NCBI RefSeq assembly: GCF_038719015.1
Contig: NZ_CP152276.1
Span: 1,560,001 to 1,624,000 of the forward strand
DNA length: 64,000 nt
Direction: 5' to 3'
From: Nguyenibacter vanlangensis
Lineage (GTDB): Bacteria; Pseudomonadota; Alphaproteobacteria; Acetobacterales; Acetobacteraceae
In this document: piece by piece, positions 54,950-64,000 of the stretch
How positions within the stretch are numbered: the first letter of the stretch is position 1
Layout: each line of letters starts with the position of its first letter
The notes under the pieces: generated by a model
Database searches by the model: none
What the model was told of the DNA's origin: nothing
Seen by the model: the letters and a program-made list of their open reading frames with translations, nothing else
Made by a program: the position numbers and the translations under genes

Positions 54950-55262
54950 GGCAGTTGCACCAGGTTCTTCGACCGGGCGGGCCGGGACTGGGGCTCGAGC
55001 AACACGCCGAAGCGTGCCAGCATGAAGGCATCGACCCGATCGGTCTTTACGAGTTTCCCGGTGGCCTCGGCGGAGCGACGGGCCTGTCGCAGGTTGACCT
55101 TGGCGAAGGGAAGGCCAGTCTTCTCAAGGCGCCGCTCCAGATCCCGATGATAGGTGCCGATCGCCTCGAACTCGATCCGTGTCACGACCCGCTTGCCGAG
55201 CCAGCGTAACAGGGCGGTGTGGCCGCTGCGGGCGTTGAGGAAACGCCGCGTCTCACGTCTTC
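54950..55262 (-). pseudogene. IS110-family transposase, N-terminal fragment
   Basis: The minus strand reads LLRWLGKRVVTRIEFEAIGT, HRDLERRLEKTGLPFAKVN and ARRSAEATGKLVKTDRVDAF, the RuvC-like DEDD part of IS110 transposases including the E in FEAIG and the D in KTDRVDA. The start and the C-terminal half are missing, and after about 54950 similarity ends. Dead remnant. Confidence 0.8.
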
Positions 55263-55421
55263 AGCCCGATACGAGCAGCCTGTCGTCAACGATCGTTATC
55301 TGGCACGCATACAGTTGAGCTATAAAGCCTGACGGCGACCGAGGTATCGAGGCTTCGGCAGTGACGAATGTCCCGAAGAACAAACTGGTGCCGGCCACTG
55401 AGACGACATTGAATGGAGAAG

Positions 55422-55447
55422 CCGGGGTCATTCGTCCCGGTTTTTTT
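55422..55447 (+). terminator. Intrinsic terminator with T7 tract
   Basis: CCGGG and CCCGG around a short loop, directly followed by seven T. It would end plus-strand transcripts coming from the IS110 remnant area and is convergent with the Lrp gene. The 170 bases before it show no gene I can support. Confidence 0.6.
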
Positions 55448-55490
55448 ATTCGATGGATATGACCGGCAATCGGTACCGGTAGCATGCCGT

Positions 55491-55910
55491 TCAGATCGTA
55501 CTCAGCATAAGGCTGGTTTCAGAATTCAGGATACCGTCCGTCATGCGGACTTCGCGCAGAACGCGGTCAAAATTCCCCAGCGTATCGGTGCGGATTTCGG
55601 CAATGAGATCCCATGATCCATTTGTCGTATGCAGGGCGCAGAGTTCAGGAATGGCCCGCAAGGATCGTATGACCGAAGTCGTGGATTTTCCGGCCACTTC
55701 GATCAGCATGATCGCTCGGATTTCGTCATGATGTTCGCGCGCGCGAACGGTAAATCCCAGAATGGTGCCATTTTCGACCAGGCGATCCAGACGCGACTGG
55801 ACAGTTGCACGCGATACACCCGTTATGCTGGCCAGTTTCGCAACCGGAGCGCGTCCATCCTCACGCAGGAGTGAAATGAGCTTCCGATCGAGAGCATCAT
55901 AAATGTACAT
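55491..55910 (-). CDS. Lrp/AsnC-family regulator
   Basis: A 139-residue feast/famine regulator: DALDRKLISLLREDGRAPVA and ASITGVSRATVQSRLDRLVE form the helix-turn-helix, followed by the RAM domain (AIMLIEVAGKSTTSVIRSL). It is divergent from the ornithine cyclodeaminase gene with 128 bases between, the normal layout for a substrate-sensing activator or repressor of that gene. Confidence 0.92.
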   Translation of the reverse strand: MYIYDALDRKLISLLREDGRAPVAKLASITGVSRATVQSRLDRLVENGTILGFTVRAREHHDEIRAIMLIEVAGKSTTSVIRSLRAIPELCALHTTNGSWDLIAEIRTDTLGNFDRVLREVRMTDGILNSETSLMLSTI

Positions 55911-56038
55911 ACGTCAATATTATCGGAATCGCTTATCCATATGAAAGAATATTCGACCTGAGACTGACAGATTGACAATTCAAACTGACCGATCGTGCAG
56001 GCACCATCCTGATCTCTGATCGGGAGGAAGAAAATATC

Positions 56039-57052
56039 ATGGTTCAGTATGTCGGCGTTGAGAATCTTACCGCACTAATCCGCTCCGTCGGTATCGAGAC
56101 GTTCCTGAGCGAACTTGCCGGATATATTGAGGACGATTTTCGCCGTTGGCCGGCGTTTGACAAGGTGCCGCGCGTGGCCAGTCATAGCAGCGAAGGCGTT
56201 ATCGAACTGATGCCCACAGCCGATGACATGTTGTATGGGTTTAAATATGTCAATGGCCATCCGAGTAACATCCATAAGGGGCTTCAGACCGTTACGGCGT
56301 TCGGTGTCCTGTCCGACGTCCGTTCCGGCTATCCTCTTCTACTCTCTGAAATGACCCTGCTGACCGCCCTGCGAACGGCGGCAACCTCCGCTGTCGCGGC
56401 ACGTTATCTGGCGCGTCCCGACAGCAGGGTTATGGCGATCATTGGACTTGGCGCGCAATCGGAATTTCAGGCGACAGCGTTCAAGGCCCTTCTCGGCATC
56501 ACGCATTTGCGCGTTTATGACTTGGCCCCGGCAGCCACCCTAAAATTTTGCCGGAACATGCGAGACAGCGGTCTGGACGTCATAGTGGCCGAGAGCAGCC
56601 AGTATGCGGTGCTGGGGGCCGACATCATCACGACCATTACTGCCGACAAACTCAAGGCCACGATCCTGTCCGACAACATGATCGGCGCTGGTGTTCATAT
56701 CAATGCCGTCGGTGGAGACTGCCCTGGCAAGACCGAGTTGCAGGCCGAAATCCTGCTCCGTGGCCGCGTTTTTGTCGAACTTCCCGAGCAGACGCGCATT
56801 GAGGGCGAAATCCAGCAGATGGCGGAAGACTTCCCGGTGACGGAACTCTGGCAGGTCGTCGCCGGCGAAGATCCGGGCCGCCGCTCGGCGTGTGAGGTCA
56901 CCATTTTTGATTCCGTCGGATTCGCCACAGAGGATTTCTCCGCACTTCGATATTTGCGGGATAAGGTGCAGGATACGAACTTTCATACGGAGATCGACCT
57001 GCTGGCCGAATTGCCGGACCCAAGGAATCTTTTCGGTCTTCTGAAAGCATAA
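56039..57052 (+). CDS. Ornithine cyclodeaminase family protein
   Basis: A 337-residue enzyme of the ornithine cyclodeaminase/mu-crystallin family. The Lys in YGFKYVNGHPSN, the NAD fold VMAIIGLGAQSEFQATAFKA and the catalytic Asp in GAGVHINAVGGDCPGK are present, as is DSVGFATEDFSALRYLRD. Length and motifs fit conversion of ornithine to proline with release of ammonia. GGAGG lies about 12 bases before ATG 56039. GC content is slightly lower than that of the islands. Confidence 0.92.
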   Translation: MVQYVGVENLTALIRSVGIETFLSELAGYIEDDFRRWPAFDKVPRVASHSSEGVIELMPTADDMLYGFKYVNGHPSNIHKGLQTVTAFGVLSDVRSGYPLLLSEMTLLTALRTAATSAVAARYLARPDSRVMAIIGLGAQSEFQATAFKALLGITHLRVYDLAPAATLKFCRNMRDSGLDVIVAESSQYAVLGADIITTITADKLKATILSDNMIGAGVHINAVGGDCPGKTELQAEILLRGRVFVELPEQTRIEGEIQQMAEDFPVTELWQVVAGEDPGRRSACEVTIFDSVGFATEDFSALRYLRDKVQDTNFHTEIDLLAELPDPRNLFGLLKA

Positions 57053-57097
57053 TTTCTCACGGACCGGCAGATGAGAATATTCCAGAATCCGGTCGAT

Positions 57098-57375
57098 TGA
57101 GTGCCCTCGATCTGGGACGAAAGGACCGCTTCCTTGCGCACATACATATTGCGCACATACATATAGAGAAACAGTTCTTGGCGCGGCAGCAGCATTATGA
57201 TGCCGTCCAGACGCCCCAAGGCGTGTTCCGCCAGACTCAGCCGTTCCAGAAGGCCCAGCACGTCGATCGACGGCTCGGGGGGCAGCGGCGGTGGCACAAA
57301 GGCGCGCACTATCTCGCCCGCAACAGGCGTTCCGACGAAGCAGCCCAGCCGGGGATTGCGCATAAGTTCGACCAT
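57098..57375 (-). pseudogene. fic gene, N-terminal piece with 15-bp duplication
   Basis: The minus strand gives VRAFVPPPLPPEPSIDVLGL, LSLAEHALGRLDGIIMLLPR and KEAVLSSQIEGTQST, the Fic N-terminal domain with its SSQIEGT motif. A perfect 15-bp tandem duplication (57134-57163) adds five residues, giving LYMYVRNMYVRKEAV. After GTQST the similarity stops and the frame runs antisense into ornithine cyclodeaminase. The catalytic core is absent. The missing part may be represented, in the same orientation, by the pieces at 45540-45219 and 41896-41683. Confidence 0.82.
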
Positions 57376-57886
57376 GAGCCGAATGTGGCGCCCCTCCGTT
57401 ATTTAAACAATAGCCCTTTGGCTTAAATAGGAAACAAGCCAAGGTAAATGCGCTTAAATTAAGGGGCGATCGCACCAAGGGCCGGTACACGCAGTGCGTT
57501 GCCTCGATTATTGACCTGCCGATCGATGCTGGCATTCGGCTGTTCCATTGGCCGCAGGTCATCCATGGTTCGGCCATTCCAGGCCGGTCCACCGTAGCGG
57601 TTCCTCGTTTTCCAAGGCCAAAACCGTGGCCTCCGGTAGGAAACAGGTGACGCACGACCTCCACAATGCCCCGACATCCGATCCAACGGCCCTCTCTAGC
57701 CCGCCCGCGATCTATGATCCCATTCGATCACGTTATGGCGTGCTGACGCCATATATGGAGGGGTCATGATTGACTATAATCAATAATCCTCGTTAGCGTC
57801 CGATTGTCGGTGCCCTCCCGATCGGGCGGCGCCGTCTCAACGCTGTGGGAACCATGCGCAGACATGGGCCACGAGGAGACAACATC
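57376..57886. other. Intergenic region between fic piece and sugar operon
   Basis: Some 510 bases. AT-rich near 57400-57465, then ordinary composition. I find no gene with a ribosome site or family pattern. The final 100 bases before 57887 should hold the promoter of the sugar transporter operon; no clear operator was found. Confidence 0.5.
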
Positions 57887-58870
57887 GTGAAGAAGCATTC
57901 GGCGGTGATCGCGGCGCTGGCGGCGGCGGGGATATCCTGCGCGGCCCCGGCACATGGCCGTGCGGAAACATTCCAGATCGGCTTCGTGCCCAAGGTGATC
58001 GGCATTCCCTATTTCAGCGCCATGCAGCAGGGATTCCTCAAGGGGGGCCGCGCGTTCGACGCCAGGATCGTCTATCAGGGGCCGACGACATCGTCGGTCG
58101 CGGCGCAGGCGCAGATCGTCCAGAGCCTGATCAACCGCAAGCTGGACGCCGTGGCCGTCGCCGCCAACAGCCCGACCGCCCTTCAGGCCCAGGCCAACCA
58201 CGCCCGGGAACGCGGCGTCACCTTCGCCTCGACCGACAGCCAGGTGGACGGCGACGCCGTGTCGCTGCGGGTCATGCAGGCCACGGACGAAGCCATCGCC
58301 CACACCCTGGTCGACCAGCTCGCCGCGCAGATCGAGGGTGGAGGACAGATTGCGTTCGTGTCCGGAGGGCCGATCGCGACCAACCTGAATCTATGGATTT
58401 CCCTGATGAAATCCTACCTGGCTGCCAAATATCCCAAGCTCGAGCTGGTCAGCGTCCAGTATGCCGGCGAGGATATCAGCAAGGCGACCGAGATCACGTC
58501 ACAGATCCTGTCGGCCTATCCGGGGCTGAAAGGGATCATCGGCGTCAACACCACCGCGACGCCGGGCGCGGCGCAGGCGGTGCTGCAGGCCGGCCTCTCC
58601 GGAAAAGTCGCCGTGACCGGCATCGACGACCCGAACACGATCCGGACCTACGTGCTGAACGGCACCGTCAAGAGTGCGGTCCTGTGGAATCCGGTCGATC
58701 TCGGATACCTGACGGTCTGGGGCCTGACGCAGCTTCTGCAGCACAAGGCGCTGCATCCGCAGAACGCCGTGCCCGGGCTGGGCACCATCGCGTATGACGC
58801 GACGACGAAGACGCTGCTGCTGGGCCAGCCGATGATCTTCACCAAAGAGAACATTTCCCTGGATTTCTGA
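57887..58870 (+). CDS. Sugar-binding protein of an ABC importer (RhaS/LsrB-like)
   Basis: A 327-residue periplasmic binding protein of the ribose/rhamnose/autoinducer group. Signal peptide 1-26 (VIAALAAAGISCAAPAHG). FQIGFVPKVIGIPYFSAMQQ opens the first lobe and IIGVNTTATPGAAQAVLQAG the hinge region of the second. The GTG at 57887 is preferred: it gives a compact signal peptide and has GAGGAG 8 bases upstream; a longer frame begins at 57845. First gene of a five-gene operon. Confidence 0.9.
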   Translation: MKKHSAVIAALAAAGISCAAPAHGRAETFQIGFVPKVIGIPYFSAMQQGFLKGGRAFDARIVYQGPTTSSVAAQAQIVQSLINRKLDAVAVAANSPTALQAQANHARERGVTFASTDSQVDGDAVSLRVMQATDEAIAHTLVDQLAAQIEGGGQIAFVSGGPIATNLNLWISLMKSYLAAKYPKLELVSVQYAGEDISKATEITSQILSAYPGLKGIIGVNTTATPGAAQAVLQAGLSGKVAVTGIDDPNTIRTYVLNGTVKSAVLWNPVDLGYLTVWGLTQLLQHKALHPQNAVPGLGTIAYDATTKTLLLGQPMIFTKENISLDF

Positions 58871-58878
58871 GGTGCGTC

Positions 58879-60446
<1,568 letters not shown>

Positions 60447-60450
<4 letters not shown>

Positions 60451-61466
60451 AAACTCCCGCCCTGAATATCGGACGGGCCGCGCCCGCCCTGCACCGCCCC
60501 GCGCGCGTCCCGATCGCCTGGCGCGCGCTGCTGGCGCGGCGCGAAACCGCGTTGCTGGGCGTCATCGTGCTGGTGGTGGCGGCCGTCAGCCTCGGCGCGC
60601 ATGCCGGGTTCTGGACCCGCGTCAACCTGGACGGGCTGATGGTCACCAGCGCCATCACCGCCGTGCCGGCCGCGGGCATGACGCTGGTGATCCTGACCGG
60701 CGGAATCGACGCCTCCGTCGGCTCCATGCTCGGGCTGGTCTCGGCGATCGGCGGATTGCTGTTCGTCGCGGGGTGGCCCGTCGCGGTGGTCGTGCCGGTC
60801 TTCGTGCTGGCAGGCGCGGTGCTGGGCTGGATCAACGGCCTGATCATCCTGTGCGGCCGCGTGCCGCCGATCGTCTGCACGCTGGGCACGCTCAGCATCT
60901 TTCGCATGGGCGTGTTCCTGATCATGGGCAGCGCGTGGATCACGGCGCTGCCGCCGGGGCTGACGCGATTTTTCGTGGCCGACCATCTCGGTCCGCTGCC
61001 GGGCGCCGCCGTCATCGCGCTGGCCGTCATGGCGGTGCTGGCGGCCTTCCTGCGGGTGCATCGCACAGGCCGCCGGCTGTTCGCGATCGGCAATAACGAG
61101 GAAGCCGCCCGCCTGGTCGGCATTCCCGTGCGGCGGCTGCGCTGGGCGACCTACGCGCTGCTGGGCGCCTGCGTGGGGCTGGGCGCGCTGATGCGGCTCG
61201 GGCAGTCCCCCATCGTCCAGACCACGACCGGCGGCGGCTTCGAACTGGGCGTCATCGCGGCGGTGGTGCTGGGCGGCACCGAACTGTCCGGCGGACGCGG
61301 CGGCATGGTCGGGACGTTCCTGGGCACGCTGGTCGTGGGCCTGATCGGCGACGCCATCGTGCTGATGCACATCCAGCCATTCTGGAGCGGCGTCGTGCTC
61401 GGCGTCGTCATTCTCGCGTCCGTGGGCGTCAACGAGGGCCGCCGCGCCCGGCAGGTGGTGTCATGA
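60447..61466 (+). CDS. Sugar ABC transporter permease, first subunit
   Basis: A 339-residue RbsC-type permease with about ten helices (MVTSAITAVPAAGMTLVILT, GGIDASVGSMLGLVSAIGG). The EAA-like loop is NNEEAARLVGIPVRRLRWAT. The N-terminal 35 residues are basic and cytoplasmic. Four-base overlaps on both sides. Confidence 0.93.
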
Positions 61467-62452
61467 GCGGCTTCCGTTCCGGCCGGGTCCTCATCCTGGG
61501 TCTCTTCGCGCTCCTGGTGCTGGGCGGTTTCGCCGCCGGCAACCCGACCATCCTGTCGGCCGACAATCTGTCGAGCATGGCGGTGTTCGCGGTCGAGCTC
61601 GGCATCATCGCCTTCGGGCAGGGGCTGGTGATTGCGGGGGGCGACGGCGCCATCGACCTCAGCGTCGGCGCCATGTCCGCACTGGCGCAGATCCTGGCCG
61701 CCCTGTTCATCATGCGCGGCCTGCCCTGGCCGGCGGGCGTCTGTGCCGGGGTCCTGGCGGGCGCCGCGATGGGGGGATGCAATGCCGCCGCGATCACGCG
61801 GTTCCGGATCCCGCCCATCATCGCGACGCTGGGCACGATGTTCGCGTTCACGGGCCTGGCGCTGATCGCATCGGGGGGCAACACCATCGACCTGACCGCC
61901 GCCCCCGCCCGCTTCCTGGCCATGGGACAGGGCAGCGTGCTGGGCGTGCCGTTCCAGATCCTGTGCCTCTACCTGCCGCTGCTCGGCCTCCTGGTGCTGA
62001 TCCAGCATCGCAGCCGGTTCGGCCGCGCACTGTACCTGAACGGCACGAACGCCACCGCGGCGTGGCTGGCCGGCATACACGTCAACAGGCTGCGGGCGAC
62101 GACCTATGTGCTGTCGGGCGCGCTGTCCGGACTGGCCGGGGTGATCGCGGCGGCGCGGCTGGGCACGGCGACGCCCGACGGCGTGCCGGAAGCGAACCTG
62201 ATCAGCATCGCGATCGTGGTGCTGGGGGGTGCCAGCATCTTCGGCGGCGACGGCTCGCCCGTCGGGACCGCGATCGCCACCCTCGCCATCGCAGTGGTCA
62301 ATTACGGCCTGAACTACAACGATTTCAACCCGACCCTGCAGGCCGGCATGATGGGCCTGATCCTCGTGCTGGTCGTGTTGGTCGAAAACCTCGTGCGCGG
62401 GCGCCTGCCACGCCTGATCGCCGCCGCGCGCAGCAGAAGGAAGATAGCATGA
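61463..62452 (+). CDS. Sugar ABC transporter permease, second subunit
   Basis: A 329-residue RbsC-type permease, paralogous to the first: ELGIIAFGQGLVIAGGDGAI, DLSVGAMSALAQILAALFI and NGTNATAAWLAGIHVNRLRA. Overlaps both neighbours by four bases. The pair of different permeases with one double ATPase is typical of rhamnose- and autoinducer-2-type importers. Confidence 0.93.
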   Translation: MSGFRSGRVLILGLFALLVLGGFAAGNPTILSADNLSSMAVFAVELGIIAFGQGLVIAGGDGAIDLSVGAMSALAQILAALFIMRGLPWPAGVCAGVLAGAAMGGCNAAAITRFRIPPIIATLGTMFAFTGLALIASGGNTIDLTAAPARFLAMGQGSVLGVPFQILCLYLPLLGLLVLIQHRSRFGRALYLNGTNATAAWLAGIHVNRLRATTYVLSGALSGLAGVIAAARLGTATPDGVPEANLISIAIVVLGGASIFGGDGSPVGTAIATLAIAVVNYGLNYNDFNPTLQAGMMGLILVLVVLVENLVRGRLPRLIAAARSRRKIA

Positions 62453-63336
62453 AGACCATTGCAAACAGGATCGGCATCCACGGCTCGGTCTGGTCCGGCC
62501 GCTGGGACACCGACGACGGCGTGCGCGCCATGCATGAAACGGCGGCGGCCGGATACGATTTCCTGGAACTGCCTCTGTCCAGCCCGGACGGGATCGCCGT
62601 TGCCGCCCTGCGCCGCGCGGCGCAGGCGGCGGGGATCGGCCTGACGGCATCGCTGGGGCTGTCGGCCGACACCGACATCTCGTCCGACGACCCGCAGGTA
62701 GTAAAGCGGGGTGCGGCGCTGCTGGATCACGCCGTGTCGGTCCTGCGCGACCTGGGCGGCACCGACCTGGCGGGGGTCATCTTCTCGGCCATGCGCAAAT
62801 ATGACCGGCCCGCCACCGAACGCGGCATCGCGCATTCGGCCGAGGTGCTGCGCGCCCTGGCCGAACGCGCGGCCCAGGCCGGCATCCGGCTGCATCTGGA
62901 GGTCGTCAACCGCTATGAAAGCAACCTCATCAATACCGGCGCGCAGGCGGTCGCCTTCATCGACAAGGTCGGACGGCCGGAGATCGGCGTGCATCTCGAC
63001 ACCTATCACATGAATATCGAGGAAGGCATCCCCTCGAACGCGATCGAGAAATGCGCTGACAGGATCGGCTATTTCCACGTGGGCGAAAGCCATCGCGGCT
63101 ATCTGGGGACCGGGACCGTCGCATGGGGCCCGGTCTTCCGTTCCCTGCGGCGCATTGCCTATACCGGGCCGATCGCCTTCGAATCGTTCTCCGCGGCCGT
63201 CGTGGACCCGCATCTGTCCCACACGCTGGGCGTCTGGCGAAACCTGTGGGAAGACGGCGCGGACCTGGCCCGCCATGCGCGCGCCTTCATCGCCGCGCAG
63301 ATGGTGGCGGCGGAACATGCCGAGGGCGCGGCCTGA
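62449..63336 (+). CDS. Ketose 3-epimerase (D-tagatose/D-psicose 3-epimerase family)
   Basis: A 295-residue TIM-barrel sugar isomerase. The metal residues fall at Glu151 (LHLEVVNRYESN), Asp184 (HLDTYHMNIEE), His210 (GYFHVGESHRG) and Glu245 (IAFESFS), one position from the Glu152, Asp185, His211 and Glu246 of the Pseudomonas cichorii D-tagatose 3-epimerase, so an active enzyme is expected. It is translationally coupled to the importer, which suggests the importer carries a rare ketose such as allulose, tagatose or a relative. No kinase is in the operon. Confidence 0.92.
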   Translation: MKTIANRIGIHGSVWSGRWDTDDGVRAMHETAAAGYDFLELPLSSPDGIAVAALRRAAQAAGIGLTASLGLSADTDISSDDPQVVKRGAALLDHAVSVLRDLGGTDLAGVIFSAMRKYDRPATERGIAHSAEVLRALAERAAQAGIRLHLEVVNRYESNLINTGAQAVAFIDKVGRPEIGVHLDTYHMNIEEGIPSNAIEKCADRIGYFHVGESHRGYLGTGTVAWGPVFRSLRRIAYTGPIAFESFSAAVVDPHLSHTLGVWRNLWEDGADLARHARAFIAAQMVAAEHAEGAA

Positions 63337-63356
63337 CATGCGGGATGCCGCCCACG

Positions 63357-64000
63357 CTACCAGGCCAGGGCCGGCAGGATATAGTCCGGCCGCGCCGCAT
63401 GGCGGGCGAACGCCGCTTCAAGCTGCTGCGGGGTGGCGTCGGCCAGGATGCCCGTCCTGACCAGCGCGCTGCGGGCACCGAACCCCAGCGCGCCCGCAAT
63501 GTCATGTTCCACGCTGTCGCCGACGCACAGCACGCGCTCGGGCGGCACACCGCAGAGCCGGGCGGCATGGGCGTAGATGGCCCGGTGGGGCTTGCCGATC
63601 CAGGTCACCATGCCGCCTTCCTCCTCGTACAGTTCCGCGATGCGGCCCGCGCCGAACGCCGTCCCGCCGGGCACCAGCATCCGCCGGTCCGGATTGGTGC
63701 AGACCGCGCGGACGCCGCGTCGGGCCAGGGGGGCCAGCATCGCGCGGTACTGCTCCTCGGTCCGCATGCCGCCCTGGCTTCCCGCGATCACGACCAGGTC
63801 CGCCCGCGCGGGCGTCGCATCCACCACCAGGCCCAGCGCGTCGCAGAAATGCGTGTCCTGTCCGCCGCTGTCGATCAGCAGGCAGCGCATCCCCGCCTGC
63901 ACCGGGATATCGCCCGAGCGCGCCAGCGCCAGCGCCGTGTCGCCGGAGGTCACGATCGTCTCGTACAGGCCGGGGTCAAACCCCAGCCGCGCCAGCCGTT
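63357..64000 (-). CDS. HAD-IIA family phosphatase (NagD-like), C-terminal part
   Basis: The last 214 residues of a HAD-IIA hydrolase whose start lies beyond the window. The cap region has CTNPDRRMLVPGG and the catalytic C-terminal motif is WIGKPHRAIYAHAA followed by VLCVGDSVEHDIAGALGFGA with the acidic pair near Asp and Glu/Asp. Members dephosphorylate sugar phosphates, nucleotides or phosphoglycolate. It converges on the epimerase gene, 20 bases away. Confidence 0.9.
   Translation of the reverse strand, partial: RLARLGFDPGLYETIVTSGDTALALARSGDIPVQAGMRCLLIDSGGQDTHFCDALGLVVDATPARADLVVIAGSQGGMRTEEQYRAMLAPLARRGVRAVCTNPDRRMLVPGGTAFGAGRIAELYEEEGGMVTWIGKPHRAIYAHAARLCGVPPERVLCVGDSVEHDIAGALGFGARSALVRTGILADATPQQLEAAFARHAARPDYILPALAW

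Overview
The window is GC-rich alphaproteobacterial DNA with dense, often overlapping operons, an imuA-imuB-dnaE2 cassette behind a GTTC-N7-GTTC LexA box, an OprB-type porin, several TonB-dependent receptors and many insertion sequences. This fits the acetic acid bacteria (Acetobacteraceae, Gluconacetobacter/Komagataeibacter-like). That placement is inference from gene content and style; no rRNA or tRNA gene is present to confirm it.

Layout. 1-3.1 kb: start of a Tat-exported protein, a 760-bp AT-rich gap, an OprB porin and a HbpS/GlcG-like protein. 3.2-8.6 kb: the SOS mutagenesis cassette on the minus strand. 8.7-29.4 kb: a large catabolic island. Minus-strand genes run from 23.2 kb down to 8.7 kb: two complete polar-amino-acid ABC importers, a DapA-family lyase, a 960-residue fusion of all three subunits of a HcnABC/D-hydroxyproline-dehydrogenase-type flavoenzyme, an M20 deacylase, a TonB receptor and a class V aminotransferase. 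Divergent plus-strand genes carry the same flavoenzyme as three separate genes, then a second DapA-family protein, a FCD-type GntR regulator and a hydantoinase/dihydropyrimidinase. Two inverted 108/109-bp palindromic repeats sit inside this island. The likely job is import and oxidative breakdown of an imino-acid, opine or cyclic-amide compound.

29.4-39 kb is patchwork: an unknown two-gene unit behind an iron-box-like sequence, a threonyl-tRNA synthetase remnant, a frameshifted gamma-butyrobetaine-hydroxylase-like gene joined to a DMT exporter, a DJ-1/monooxygenase/aldo-keto reductase operon under a LysR regulator, and a Fur-box PepSY membrane protein. 39-46 kb is an IS hot spot: an IS4-family element splits a VOC-family gene with a clean 9-bp target duplication; a complete 3.3-kb IS66-family element splits a fic gene with an 8-bp duplication; and IS5-like, IS1380, IS110 and other remnants lie around them.

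46-54.7 kb is a second catabolic island: N-formylglutamate amidohydrolase, RpiR regulator and M20 deacylase on the minus strand, divergent from an isochorismatase-like amidase, a glutamine-synthetase-like ligase, a TonB receptor and an MFS carrier. 55.5-57.1 kb holds an Lrp regulator divergent from ornithine cyclodeaminase, followed by the N-terminal piece of a fic gene. 57.9-63.3 kb is a tightly overlapping sugar ABC importer operon ending in a ketose 3-epimerase, and the window closes with a HAD-IIA hydrolase running off the edge.

The two nitrogen-compound islands share a plan: TonB receptor, inner-membrane importer, amide/imine hydrolases and a dedicated regulator.
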